Assembly: GCA_003241695.1 (NCBI GenBank)
Contig: QFPN01000004.1
Location: 248,001-312,000, forward strand
Reading direction: 5' to 3'
Source: Ancylobacter novellus
GTDB lineage: Bacteria; Pseudomonadota; Alphaproteobacteria; Rhizobiales; Methylopilaceae
DNA length: 64,000 bases
This document shows, one piece after another, positions 45,659 through 55,604 of this stretch (position 1 is the first letter of the stretch; every line of letters begins with the position of its first letter). A model generated the notes under the pieces. The model was given only the letters and a program-made list of their open reading frames with translations. It was not told the origin of the DNA and made no database searches. The position numbers and the translations under genes are program-made.

Positions 45659-48600
45659 TCAGACCGTCGCCGCCACTTCGATCGTAGGGCTTTCACGACC
45701 GAGAGGATCGACGACCGCGATCCAGACGCGAGCCGTCGCCCCATCGTCGATCGCCGCCTCGATTTCGGTCGTGAAGATCTCAGCCGTGACTGGCGCATCC
45801 GCCGCGCGTTGCGGGTCGCCGTCTTCCGCCCTGATCCAGACGCGCAGCAGGTAAGGCGCGATCGCCTGCGCATGAGCGACGGGCGCGTCGGCGACCGTGA
45901 GCCGGACGCGGCCGGCAGCCCCTGACGCCAGAACCTCCGCCGTCACGTTCCCGGCTTCGAGAGCCGCCGGCGGGTCTTTGGGCGCAGGCGTAAGCGCGGC
46001 CGGGGCCGACAGCGGGCTGAACGGGCGCGGAGCGTCCTGGGACTGACCCGCATTGTCCGGCGCGAAGTCGCCCGCGACCAGCAGGACGCCCTCGGGCAGT
46101 CGGCGCTCCGCAGGCAGACGAACCTCGGCCCACCACAGATGACGAACGAAGGGGATGAGGTCTCCATCGTCGAACGTCGCGACGAAGCGCGGGCCGCCGG
46201 GATCGTCGCGGTCGAGCCGCAGGGCGCTCGCCCCCGTCAGGCGACGCGCATAGAGCGGGTCCTCGACCGGCCCGGAGGCCCTCCGAAGGCGGAACTCGGG
46301 CTGCGGACCGGGCCGGGGCGGCGTCGCGAACAGGCCAGGCTCCTGCGCGGCGATCGCGTCCATGTCGAAGCCCATGGCCTCGATCGTGAGACGCGCGCCG
46401 CCCCCGTCCGTCTCCGAGACGGTAAGCCTTGGCGGCGGCGGCGGCCGGTCGTCCGGAACCGCGACCGGCGTGACGTCGCAGGCGTCGAAATCTGCGGTCA
46501 CGCCTTCCGGAGTTTCGGGCACGACGCGAAGGAAGTTCACGGTCGAAAGCGTTCGCGGCAGGGTGGTCTCGAGCCGCGCGCGGCCGTCTGGACCCGCTGT
46601 GATCGGGATGTCGGTCAGCAGGCGGAAGCGATCGGCGAGCGGCGCGAGCCCGCCGGCGCGCTGCTTCTGGTAGCCGGCGACCGCGACCGCGGCGCGCGTC
46701 GGCGCCCTGGCGAGGCCAAGCCCGTCCTGGTCTGCGATCCAGGCGCGATAGGCCTGTCCGGGCGCCCCCTCCCAGCCGAGCCGGAGTTCGACGTCGGGCG
46801 AGGGTCCCGGACGGCTGGTCCAGATGATGGCGGGACCTGAAACGATCGGCTTCGGCCTGCGCGGATCGACGATGGAGATCGCCTGCGCGGAGACCGGGGA
46901 GGCCGCGCCGTGGTCATCGACGAACCATGCTTCGAGCGGCCACGAGCCCGGCTGCTGCGGCCCGAGCGGCGGCAAGGCGAAGGCTTCGAACAGTTCGGCG
47001 CCGTCGACCGCGCGGGAGCGCGTCTCGCCGGCGAAGGAGAGCGTGAGCTTCGCGATAGCACGCCCGCCGGCTCCGATCGAATCGACGTCGGGCGAGGCCA
47101 CGCGCACCTCGAGCGTTCCGGCTGAAAGCGGCACGGACGCCTGATCGTCGAGAAGCGCGCGGCGGACATAGGTCCGGGGGGCCGGAGCGGGCGGCGCGGG
47201 CCGCGCCGGATCCGGAACCGCGATGTCGGCGGGATCGCCGTAGCGGCCGAAGAGGTCGCCGACGTTGAAGCGGAAGACGTTGTCGAAATCCGCTTGAACC
47301 GGAGCATGGGAGACGATTCCTTCGCCGCCGTCGGCGGTCCCGATCAGCATCGGGAAGTGGCGCTCGGCGACGCCCGGCGCCTCGCGGGCCAGCGGCTCGA
47401 AACGGCCGTCCTTGCGGAGCTTCGCCATCGCGACAAGCGGCGCGACGCCCTCGATCGGAAGGCTGAAGCCTTGCCGGAACATGGTCGCGACGCCGCCCTC
47501 CCGCAGGATCCAGCTCGCGGAGCGCAGCAAGACCGCGGGGGGAACGGGCAGATCCGGCGGCGGGACCGCCGCGGCCGGCGCGGCGAAGCAGCGGATTTCG
47601 AACCCCTTGGCGCTCAACCGCTCGACCACCCGCTCAGCGCCCGCCTGCTTGACGACGAACTCCATGAAAGCCTTCTCGTCGGGGCCGAGCGGCGGTAGCC
47701 TGTCCTTCATCCGCGTGACGAGCGTGAAGGGACCGAACGCGCGCTGCTCGATAACCCGCTCGGGATCAACGGCGAAGAGACCCGCCCCGATCAGGCCGAC
47801 GCAGGGGATGTCGCGGTTCGACGACTTCAGGACCCCGATCTGGTCCGAGAAGCCGAGATAGCGCGCGAGACCGGGATCGCAGGAGGCGACGTGGACGCTG
47901 TCCATTTCGTCGAAGCTCGCCTGCTCGTTGAGGCCGGGGCCGAACTCCGTCCGTCTCACGTTCCAGGGTTCGACCGCGGGCGCGCGCAGCAGCGACTCGA
48001 GCGCCCGGTCGACCTCCCCGGCTCCCGCCGCGACCCTGTCCGCCTCGCTGCCGGGATCGAGCGGGTCGAATGGGCCGTCCGGCCGATCGAGCGGCGGGAA
48101 GCGTCGCGGAGCGCCCTTCTTGGCGCGATAGAGCCCCTCGTCGCGCGAAACGCCGTTCTCGTACCAGAAGCACTCGCCCTCGATCGGCAGCGCAAGCTTC
48201 GCGACCAGTTTTGCGTCGCGGGCGAAATCGACCAGCATCTTCTGGTGCAGCCCATAGACCCGGACCGAGGCGCCGCCGACCGCTCCCTCGAGCCGCACGC
48301 GCTCCACCGCCGGCGCGCCGACGACATAGCGGGAGAGCGAGCGGCGCGTGACGAGCCTCAGATCCTGAACGTCGAGGATCGAGATCGTCAGGGGGCCGCC
48401 CGCGCCGATCGCCTCGGCCGCGACGTAGCGGAACTCCCGATCGTTCGGCACCGTCGCGACGTCGTAGCGCTTGGCCGTCTTCCAGGCCGATCCCGGCATC
48501 GCAGCCGCCATCAGCGGCGCCTGCCAGACGAGCCAGGGGGCGATCGGCAGGCCGAGCAGATCCGATGGCACGAAACGCACATGCGTTCCGTCGACGAGAT

Positions 48601-48664
48601 CCGGATCTCCCTCCGCGGCGACGGCGTAGAGCGACAGCAGTTCGGGAGACGCGAAGGGGATCAT
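45659..48664 (-). CDS. Very large protein of unknown function, second gene of the giant pair
   Basis: A 1001-residue protein with no signal peptide or membrane helix. I do not recognise the N-terminal 480 residues (starting MIPFASPELLSLYAVAAEGD); they have a mixed alpha/beta look. The C-terminal half seems built of fibronectin-III-like beta units: strands such as VELRLGWEGAPGQAYRAWIA and LLRVWIRAEDGDPQRAADAP recur with Pro-rich linkers between. It starts at ATG 48664, which overlaps the stop of the 1822-codon gene by four bases, so both are made from one message. No catalytic motif, cysteine cluster or nucleotide-binding loop is visible. A large scaffold or surface-adhering role is possible but unproven. 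Confidence 0.8.
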   Translation of the reverse strand: MIPFASPELLSLYAVAAEGDPDLVDGTHVRFVPSDLLGLPIAPWLVWQAPLMAAAMPGSAWKTAKRYDVATVPNDREFRYVAAEAIGAGGPLTISILDVQDLRLVTRRSLSRYVVGAPAVERVRLEGAVGGASVRVYGLHQKMLVDFARDAKLVAKLALPIEGECFWYENGVSRDEGLYRAKKGAPRRFPPLDRPDGPFDPLDPGSEADRVAAGAGEVDRALESLLRAPAVEPWNVRRTEFGPGLNEQASFDEMDSVHVASCDPGLARYLGFSDQIGVLKSSNRDIPCVGLIGAGLFAVDPERVIEQRAFGPFTLVTRMKDRLPPLGPDEKAFMEFVVKQAGAERVVERLSAKGFEIRCFAAPAAAVPPPDLPVPPAVLLRSASWILREGGVATMFRQGFSLPIEGVAPLVAMAKLRKDGRFEPLAREAPGVAERHFPMLIGTADGGEGIVSHAPVQADFDNVFRFNVGDLFGRYGDPADIAVPDPARPAPPAPAPRTYVRRALLDDQASVPLSAGTLEVRVASPDVDSIGAGGRAIAKLTLSFAGETRSRAVDGAELFEAFALPPLGPQQPGSWPLEAWFVDDHGAASPVSAQAISIVDPRRPKPIVSGPAIIWTSRPGPSPDVELRLGWEGAPGQAYRAWIADQDGLGLARAPTRAAVAVAGYQKQRAGGLAPLADRFRLLTDIPITAGPDGRARLETTLPRTLSTVNFLRVVPETPEGVTADFDACDVTPVAVPDDRPPPPPRLTVSETDGGGARLTIEAMGFDMDAIAAQEPGLFATPPRPGPQPEFRLRRASGPVEDPLYARRLTGASALRLDRDDPGGPRFVATFDDGDLIPFVRHLWWAEVRLPAERRLPEGVLLVAGDFAPDNAGQSQDAPRPFSPLSAPAALTPAPKDPPAALEAGNVTAEVLASGAAGRVRLTVADAPVAHAQAIAPYLLRVWIRAEDGDPQRAADAPVTAEIFTTEIEAAIDDGATARVWIAVVDPLGRESPTIEVAATV

Positions 48665-51600
48665 GAGGCTTCTCCCGCGAAGGCGGGCGTCGACGGCAGC
48701 GGGATCGTTCCGGTCAACGTCGTGGAGGCGGAGAGATCAGTCAGCGACAGGCGAAGCGACGGCTTGCGGAAGATCGGCAGGCGCCCGCGGGGCACGAGGC
48801 CGGCGTGGTCGAGCGCCCTGCCCGCCCAGCGCGCGACATCGTCCGCCTTCAGGCCGAAGCGGCCCGCGGCGGCGAGGAAGGCGGGCCAGCTCGCCGGCCT
48901 GAACGGCGTCGAGGTCAGGAACAGCAGCCGCGATCCTGAGCGGTCGCGGAAGGCGAGGTCGAAGCTGATCTTCGGGTGAAGCGGCGACAGCATCGCGGCG
49001 AGGGGGTCGGCGGGAAGCTCGCAGCGTCCCGGCCGGTGGATCGGCTCGGGCGACTCGATCAGCGCGCCGGCGCAGTCCCAGCCGGAACCGTCGGCGCGCT
49101 TCAGCCACAGGACGCTCGATCGCGGCTCTTCGGCGAGAGGCCAGCCTGCGAGGCCGACGTGGCCCATCGCGTCGTCGAACGCGCCGTCGTCGCCAAGCAC
49201 GGAGCCACGCGGGAAGCCAGCCGCGCGGTCGATTTCGAGATCGCCGACCGGACGTCCGGGCGGCGGGGCGACGAGGCTTGCGACCATGTCGGCCGGGCCG
49301 AACCAGCGCGAGGTCTGGAAGGTGACGCCGGACAGCTTGCCGTCGCTCCGCCCGTCCGTCGCCTCCGCGGCGACGTAGAGTTCGTACCAGGCGCGCGGGT
49401 CGAGATCCGCGAAGCCTTCGAGCGTGAGGCCGGGCGCCGGCGTCGGGCACGGCCCCTTTGGAATCCCCTCCGCGACGCCGCCCTTGACGCTGACGCCGGT
49501 CGCGACCGCGTGCCGGATCTGGTCGGCCTCGCTCAGGAACGACGGGTTCTGCGCCGCGAGGAAGGCGGTCTCCAGAAACGCGACGTTTCCTGCCGGCCCC
49601 GCGGCGTCGGTGCGGCGCAGACCGAGCTTCAGCGCGAAGCCGTAGAGGTCCGCGAGAGCCGCGACATGGCCGACGCCGAACGTCGCCCTTAGCCCGTCCT
49701 TGCGGAAACGGGCCGTCTCGGTCTGGCCGGGCTCGTAGCCTGCGAGATGGCGCTCGAGCAGTTTCGGGGCGAAGACGTCCTGCGCCTTGTGAATGAGACT
49801 GAGATAGCCAAGAGCGGTCGGCGCGGAGCCGACCGGATCGCTCGCCGGCGGCGGAATGGGCGTCGTGCGGAAGAAGTAGCTGCGCGAAGCGGCCCGGGCG
49901 GCGGCGTCCGGGCCTTCGGGGCGATAGTCGGCCTTCGGGCCGAAGACCTTGGTCTCCTTCTGGCCGGGCCTTCTCTCCGTGACGAGCGTTCCTGTCCACT
50001 CGAAGCCGACGTCGAGCCGGTAGATCCGGCCGGGATGGAGCAGGCAGCGCGTCGCGCCCGTCTGGGTCATGGCGTCGGTCAGCGGGCCGCGCTCCGCCGC
50101 CTCGGCCTGCGTCGCGGCCGCATCCTGCTGCGCGGCCGAACGCTCCGCGGCCGCGTCGGCCGCCGACTGCGTGACGGCCATCAGACCGAGCAGCCCGACC
50201 TGCAGCTCCTGCGGCCAGGAAACACGAAGCCTCAACGCTTTCTGACCGTCCGGCGCCTTGAAGACGAGCGCCGTGCGGCCGTCGCTCATCGGGGCCGCGG
50301 CGCCGCTCCAGCCGCGCCTGTCCTGATCGATCACCGTGACGACGTCCGGCTTCGCCTCCCCGCGCAGGAAGCTCAGCGACAGGACGAGGACGGCGGGCGT
50401 CAGGATCGGATCATCGAGATAGATCTCGCCGCGGAACCTGAACGGGGGCGGCTCGACCCCGTTCGGCCGGAACGCGGAGTCGAGCCGCAGCTCGCCGAAG
50501 AACTCCCGGTCGATCCCGCTGACCTTCACGGAGGTTTCGAAATCCACCAGGCGGGAGGCGAATTGGTCATAGGCGGGCGGCAGTCCCCGCCGCCCGCTCT
50601 CGTCGAGCGGGATCGGCGTCGAGTCGACCTGCACGTCCGGCGCGACGCCCGGCAGGAACGCGCCAGAGACGCGGCTCTGCGTCGGGTCAGGACTGACGAA
50701 TTCCGGGGGCAGCGACCACAGCCAGCCGCTTTTCGCAGCCATAGCGCCGAGCAGCCAGCCCGGCTTCGCGTCGCCGCGGAACTGGCACATCCGGCCGCGC
50801 GCGCCGAGCGGGTCGTGCGGCAGGCCGATGCCGGCGTCCGCCATCCGGTCGATGAACAGCGCGCCCTCGACGTCGAACAGGACGAGCTCCGCCGGCTCGG
50901 CGCTGGTCGCCGGATCGCCGCCGCGACCGGTCTGCCAGGCGCTTGAGAACGCGCCCTCGACGAGCGCGCCGGAGCCGTGCTCGTCTCCCGTCACGTCGAG
51001 AAGGGCGAAGTCCGTCAGCGCCCAGTCGTAGGACAGCATCTCGCTGCCGATCGGACGAGCGCGCGGGCCTTCGGGATAGTGATCGAGAGACGGGAACTGT
51101 CCGCCCGAAAGGCCGGACGGCAACGTGGGGGGCGTCGCGAAGGTCAGGCTGATCAGCGCGTCCGGCCACACCGTCTGCGCCTCTTCGGGCGAACGGGCCA
51201 GAGGAGCGAGCAGCCGGTAGGCGTCGTCGACCAGCCAGGCGCTGTCGCCGACCGCCTCCCGGCCGCGCACGAGATCGATCGGAAGGGTCTCGGGCCAGGG
51301 AACCTCGGTCGAGGGATCCGAACCGATTTCCAGATGCACGCATTTGCGGATCGTCTTGAACAGCAGGTTGATCTTGCCGCAGACGGTCGCGTCGATCGAC
51401 CATTGGCGCGTCGTGATCAGGGCCTTGAGCTCGGCGTCGACGCCGATCGACACGGGGCCGACGTGAAGGGAGCCGTCGATGCGGCCGTAGCCTGCGATGG
51501 TCAGGGGATTGGTGGCGATCAACACGTCGGCGCGCGCGTCGACCTCGATCCAGGCGAAGGGCTTCGCGCCGAAGTGGAACTCGAGCCCGAAGCCGAAGGC

Positions 51601-54129
51601 GGCGACGAACCCGCTCGCGACGTTCACGGATCCGAGGCCGCGCGGGAAAAGCATGAGACCGCGGCCGCGCAGCATGAAGTAGCCGTCGCCGCGCTCGTCC
51701 AGAATGCCGGGAAGGACCGTGATCGTGGCGGGGCCGATCCCCCGCCCCTGCATGGGAGCGCCATCGGCTCCGACGTAAAAGTACCAGTCGTCGAGATTGG
51801 CCGAGGTCGTCGGGAAATTGCCGCCGGTCGGGATCGTCGCGCGGATGAGCGGCGGGAAGTTCAGAACTCCCGACAGACCGAACGTCACCGCCGTCTGCGG
51901 ATCGACGATCACCACGCCCCGGAACGCGATCCCCTCGTCGTCCTCCGAAGGCGGCGGATCGGATACGCTGATCGGACCGGAAAGGATGTGGGCGTCGAGC
52001 GAGCCGCGCACGACGATCTCGGGCACGGTCAGGAACAGGCCCGCTCGCGCCGAGAAGGCGTAGCCGAAGTCGGCGAGCGTTCCGACCGAGGCCTTGAAGC
52101 CGAGGGTCACGTTTCCGGGCGCCGGCGAGAAAGCGTCGGGCTGCGTCTCCTCCCACCGCAGCGCGAAGATGATCGGATCGGTTCCGGGCGGCGCCTCGGA
52201 GATCCGCGCGGCCGAGCCGAAGGCGCCGCCGACGCCGAACAGGCCGAGGCCGGAATTCGCGAGCGGTATCGGCCCCGGCAGGTCGACGTCGAGCGCGAGG
52301 ATGACCATCCCGCGGTCGATCCGCACGAAGCCGCGCGCCTTGCAGCCGAGCGGGACCACCTTGATCGCGAGCAGCGCCGCGAAGCCGGTCTCCGCGACCT
52401 CGATCTTGCCTTGGCCTTCGATCACCGCCGGGATCGACAGCGCGACGTCGAGCCCCCGGATCTCGGCTCCGATCTTGCCGGTCTCGGTGTCGAACACGCC
52501 CCGGATCGTCGCGCCCGAGACCTTAATCGGCCCGAGCGACAGCTTGAAGCGCAGGTCGACCTCGACCCACATCGAGCCGCGGCCGCTGCGGGTTCCCAGC
52601 ACGTCGAAGAGCGAACCGGGGCTGTCGACGAGCCAGCGGCCCGGATCCTCGATCTCCATAACGGCGTGCTCGAAGTCGAGATCGACCATGCCGAGGCCGC
52701 TCTTGGAATGATCGAGCGACAGCGCGACGCCGCGCATCCGGATCCTGAGCGGCTGCTCCGGCGCGAGCGAAACCGACAGGAACTGCAGATCAAGCGGGTT
52801 GATGACGACGTCGACGGAATAGTCGATCGAGAAGGTCTGCCGGTCGGTCAGCGCGAGGCCCTTGGGCGAGGCGCCTTCTGTCGAAAGCTCCGCGCCGTGC
52901 AGGACGAGCCGCCCCTGATCCTTCAGCACGCGGCTCAAGCCCGCCCCGACCGCGATCAGCCGTTCGGGCGTGCAGTCGCCGCCGAGGTTCTTCTCGGCGA
53001 TGAGAGCGGTGGCGAAGGCGCCGGCCGCAACCGCGATCTTGGAGCCAGCGCCGTCGGCCGCGTCGAACGAGACCAGCCCGTCGCCGCCGCGGGACTCGAC
53101 GCCGACCGTGACGCGCGTGGTCTCGGAGGCGGCGTTCGACTCGCGCGCAAACCGCGCCCGCACGATCAGCGGACGGCTCGCCTTCACCGTCACCGGCGCG
53201 CCGCCCACCGTCTCGGAATGGCCGTCGACCGGAAGCTTGGCGGCGACCTCGACAAGCGTCGGCACGAAGGACGCGAGGCCAGTCGCTTGCGGGTTCAGGC
53301 ATTCGAGGCGGACCGAGAGCTTCGGGCGTCCGTCGCGCGCAGGGGCGTGCGCCTCCGCCGAAAGCGCGATCCCGGGCGGGTCGGAGCCGACGTCGACGGA
53401 GACCTCGACCGCGGTTCGCCCGAACAGCGTCACGCTCTCGGGCAGGAAGAAACGGCCGTTGCGGATAGACAACCCCTTCCAGGCGGGATCGTCGCCCGGC
53501 ATGGGAACCGGCGCGCCGTCAGCAGTCGCCGGCGAAGGCGCGAAATCGCCGGTCATGTCGACGAAGAACCCGTCCGGCAGTTCAAGGCCGAAACCGCTGG
53601 TCCCGAGCAGAACCGTCGTGGGCTCGGTCCTGAGATTGAGCAGCCCGTCGGGCTGATCCGCCGGCATGCCGAAGCTCATCTGCGAGACTGCGCCCGGCCG
53701 CGCCTCGATCCGGAGCGCAAGCGCGTCGCCCGTGATCCTGACCGATCCCGCTTCCTCCTCGAGCCACTCCTCATCGCCCTCGGTCTTCTTCACCGCCGCG
53801 ACGAGCGCATTCTCGGCCGCGTCCTTCGCGACGGTGAGACGACCGGCCTCGAGCACGGGCGTCAGGTCGAAGGACAGATCGAAGCCGCCGCCGGGCGCGC
53901 GGACGAGGACGAAGTCGAACTCGGGCGCGCCCGGATCGAGAGAGAAATCGAAGAACAGCGGCTGGGCGGCCAGACCGGGCTTTGCCTTCCCGCGAAAGCC
54001 GTTCTCGCTCGGCTGGGGCGGCTCTGCGTCCGAGGTCAGGAAAGCGGCAAGCAGGACATCGCTCGACGGAGACAGCAAAACGCCGTCGAGAAGGGCCTGG
54101 GACCTGAGCCAGTCCTTGAAAGCGCCCAT
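48661..54129 (-). CDS. Giant beta-rich protein of unknown function (1822 residues), first gene of the giant pair
   Basis: The longest gene in the window, open without interruption for 1822 codons, with GGAGGG directly before ATG 54129. There is no signal peptide. Residues 1-430 and 430-930 are rich in alternating beta strands and glycine; the middle holds LGPIKVSGATIRGVFDTETG, PLANSGLGLFGVGGAFGSAA and FVAAFGFGLEFHFGAKPFAW, in the style of the large bacterial DUF6603-type beta proteins (I could not verify this). A short Ala/Gln-rich coiled coil lies near 1360-1385 (AAAERSAAQQDAAATQAEAA). The C-terminal 450 residues include fibronectin-like segments (PRAWYELYVAAEATDGRSDG). The stop overlaps the start of the 1001-codon gene. 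I can assign no activity. Confidence 0.82.
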   Translation of the reverse strand: MGAFKDWLRSQALLDGVLLSPSSDVLLAAFLTSDAEPPQPSENGFRGKAKPGLAAQPLFFDFSLDPGAPEFDFVLVRAPGGGFDLSFDLTPVLEAGRLTVAKDAAENALVAAVKKTEGDEEWLEEEAGSVRITGDALALRIEARPGAVSQMSFGMPADQPDGLLNLRTEPTTVLLGTSGFGLELPDGFFVDMTGDFAPSPATADGAPVPMPGDDPAWKGLSIRNGRFFLPESVTLFGRTAVEVSVDVGSDPPGIALSAEAHAPARDGRPKLSVRLECLNPQATGLASFVPTLVEVAAKLPVDGHSETVGGAPVTVKASRPLIVRARFARESNAASETTRVTVGVESRGGDGLVSFDAADGAGSKIAVAAGAFATALIAEKNLGGDCTPERLIAVGAGLSRVLKDQGRLVLHGAELSTEGASPKGLALTDRQTFSIDYSVDVVINPLDLQFLSVSLAPEQPLRIRMRGVALSLDHSKSGLGMVDLDFEHAVMEIEDPGRWLVDSPGSLFDVLGTRSGRGSMWVEVDLRFKLSLGPIKVSGATIRGVFDTETGKIGAEIRGLDVALSIPAVIEGQGKIEVAETGFAALLAIKVVPLGCKARGFVRIDRGMVILALDVDLPGPIPLANSGLGLFGVGGAFGSAARISEAPPGTDPIIFALRWEETQPDAFSPAPGNVTLGFKASVGTLADFGYAFSARAGLFLTVPEIVVRGSLDAHILSGPISVSDPPPSEDDEGIAFRGVVIVDPQTAVTFGLSGVLNFPPLIRATIPTGGNFPTTSANLDDWYFYVGADGAPMQGRGIGPATITVLPGILDERGDGYFMLRGRGLMLFPRGLGSVNVASGFVAAFGFGLEFHFGAKPFAWIEVDARADVLIATNPLTIAGYGRIDGSLHVGPVSIGVDAELKALITTRQWSIDATVCGKINLLFKTIRKCVHLEIGSDPSTEVPWPETLPIDLVRGREAVGDSAWLVDDAYRLLAPLARSPEEAQTVWPDALISLTFATPPTLPSGLSGGQFPSLDHYPEGPRARPIGSEMLSYDWALTDFALLDVTGDEHGSGALVEGAFSSAWQTGRGGDPATSAEPAELVLFDVEGALFIDRMADAGIGLPHDPLGARGRMCQFRGDAKPGWLLGAMAAKSGWLWSLPPEFVSPDPTQSRVSGAFLPGVAPDVQVDSTPIPLDESGRRGLPPAYDQFASRLVDFETSVKVSGIDREFFGELRLDSAFRPNGVEPPPFRFRGEIYLDDPILTPAVLVLSLSFLRGEAKPDVVTVIDQDRRGWSGAAAPMSDGRTALVFKAPDGQKALRLRVSWPQELQVGLLGLMAVTQSAADAAAERSAAQQDAAATQAEAAERGPLTDAMTQTGATRCLLHPGRIYRLDVGFEWTGTLVTERRPGQKETKVFGPKADYRPEGPDAAARAASRSYFFRTTPIPPPASDPVGSAPTALGYLSLIHKAQDVFAPKLLERHLAGYEPGQTETARFRKDGLRATFGVGHVAALADLYGFALKLGLRRTDAAGPAGNVAFLETAFLAAQNPSFLSEADQIRHAVATGVSVKGGVAEGIPKGPCPTPAPGLTLEGFADLDPRAWYELYVAAEATDGRSDGKLSGVTFQTSRWFGPADMVASLVAPPPGRPVGDLEIDRAAGFPRGSVLGDDGAFDDAMGHVGLAGWPLAEEPRSSVLWLKRADGSGWDCAGALIESPEPIHRPGRCELPADPLAAMLSPLHPKISFDLAFRDRSGSRLLFLTSTPFRPASWPAFLAAAGRFGLKADDVARWAGRALDHAGLVPRGRLPIFRKPSLRLSLTDLSASTTLTGTIPLPSTPAFAGEAS

Positions 54130-54650
54130 TCCCTCCGCCCTTCGAGACTGCTCGTTGAGGCTGCGAGGCCCGCCGGGACGCGCTCGACGCGCGGCGGGGC
54201 GCCTTCTGGTCCCGCCTCTCGGACTTCGGAAACCTCGCCAGGTTGAGAACGGCGAGCAGCCCGTTGCCAGTTTTTGATCAGACCAAAATCTGATCCTCTT
54301 TTGGGCAAAATTATGGCCGAACGATCACAATCGCCCCTATGCCCCACACGCCTCGAAAGCGGCAACCCGGAAGAAGGAAATCCAAGAGAAGCATCGTCAG
54401 AAATTTCCCGCATTATCCATACTGTATATTTCATATATATGCTTAATTATAAACAACAAATAACTTGTGATCAAGAATCCAAAGCGTTCCGCTGCCGAAA
54501 CGCCAAGCAGCCCACCTTCCCGCGCCTGATTGCATGATCGCCCGGACTTTGCCGCATTTTCAAAAGTTGATGATATTAGAAATATCCATAACCATACCAA
54601 AACGTCTTATGGTGGCGTCACCCCCGGCGCATGAGGCGGTCGCGGATGCC
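54130..54650. other. AT-rich intergenic region upstream of the giant gene pair
   Basis: About 520 bases between the 5' end of the giant operon and the 3' end of the PfkB kinase gene. The part from 54270 to 54610 is strongly AT-rich compared with the surroundings, and no coding frame in it looks real. It contains the inverted repeat listed at 54276-54295 and should hold the promoter of the giant pair. Confidence 0.5.
54276..54295 (-). promoter_or_regulatory. Inverted repeat, candidate operator of the giant gene pair
   Basis: GATCAGA (54276-54282), six bases, TCTGATC (54289-54295), about 150 bases upstream of the 1822-codon gene at the edge of the AT-rich segment. Both arms are perfect. The cognate protein is unknown. 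Confidence 0.4.
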
Positions 54651-55595
54651 TTATCGAGCCTCTGCAGTCATCAGGTCGACCGCCGCCCTGCCGGGCAGCG
54701 CGTCGAACACGCCGAAGACCGCCGCGGTCAGCGCGCCGCAAGCGGCAGCCCGGCGCATTGCAGCCCTCCAATCCGCCTGCTCCCCGAGCGCGACTGCGAG
54801 CCCTGCTGCGAACGCGTCTCCTGCGCCGAGCGTATCGACCGCCGCGACGGGGAAAGCGGCCTGCCGGATTGGAGCCTCAGCGTCTGCGAGATACGCGGTC
54901 GCGCCTTCAGCCCCCGCCGTCACGACGAGCGCTTCCGGCCCCCGGCGGAGCGTCGCGGCGGCGAGCGCGCCCGGATCGTCGGCCGGAACGCCGAGCAAGG
55001 CTGCGAGCGACGCCGCCTCGACCGCGTTCACGCACAGGATCGACGTCAGCGGCAGGAGGCTTTCGCAGCTCGCCCGGAATGGAGACGGATTGAGCAAAGT
55101 GGGCCGCCCGGCGCGGCGGGCGATCGCGAAGGCGCTTTCGACCGCCGCGTCGCCGACCTCGAACTGGGCGAGCGTGAGGTCCGCCGCCTCGATCGCCGCC
55201 CGCCGGGCCTCGATATGCTCCGCGGCGAGCAGTCCGTTCGCGCCGGGATGGACCGCGAGGCAGGTCTCCCCGCCGGAAGCGATGAAGCCCACCCCGGCGC
55301 CGGTCCGACCGCCGACCGGGACGAGCGCCTCCCTCGCCAACCCCGCCTCGTCGAAGGCGGGACCGGCGAGAAGGCCGAGCGCGTCGTCTCCGACGGCGAA
55401 GACGCCGTCCACCTCGGCGCCGAGCCGCCGCGCGGCCACCGCGAGGTTGAATCCCTTGCCGCCCGGCTCGAGCGCGAAGGCGCTCGCGGCCAGCGTCTCC
55501 CCGAGCGCAGGCAGATGCGAAACCTTCGCCGTGCAGGCGGCCACGAAGCTGCCGACGACGAAAAGTCTCGCGCGTCCGGTCATCTCCTGCATCAT
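54651..55595 (-). CDS. PfkB-family sugar kinase (ribokinase-like)
   Basis: A ribokinase-like carbohydrate or nucleoside kinase of about 314 residues. The N-terminal PfkB motif is LEPGGKGFNLAVAARRLGAE and the C-terminal motif is DTLGAGDAFAAGLAVALGE with the catalytic Asp. Substrate-side residues suggest a ribokinase or similar sugar kinase, not phosphofructokinase itself, but the exact sugar cannot be told. Candidate starts are 55595, 55592 and 55583, all just before the conserved RLFVVGSF. The gene is divergent from a GntR/UTRA regulator whose start lies about ten bases away, so that regulator probably controls it. Confidence 0.85.
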   Translation of the reverse strand: MMQEMTGRARLFVVGSFVAACTAKVSHLPALGETLAASAFALEPGGKGFNLAVAARRLGAEVDGVFAVGDDALGLLAGPAFDEAGLAREALVPVGGRTGAGVGFIASGGETCLAVHPGANGLLAAEHIEARRAAIEAADLTLAQFEVGDAAVESAFAIARRAGRPTLLNPSPFRASCESLLPLTSILCVNAVEAASLAALLGVPADDPGALAAATLRRGPEALVVTAGAEGATAYLADAEAPIRQAAFPVAAVDTLGAGDAFAAGLAVALGEQADWRAAMRRAAACGALTAAVFGVFDALPGRAAVDLMTAEAR

Positions 55596-55604
55596 GCGAC
55601 TCGC

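Noticed and set aside
50977..54246. Long plus-strand open frame of 1089 codons antisense to the giant gene
   Set aside because: The composition is Arg/Ala/Gly-heavy with no domain, whereas the minus-strand frame has a good ribosome site, normal amino-acid mix and coupling to the next gene.
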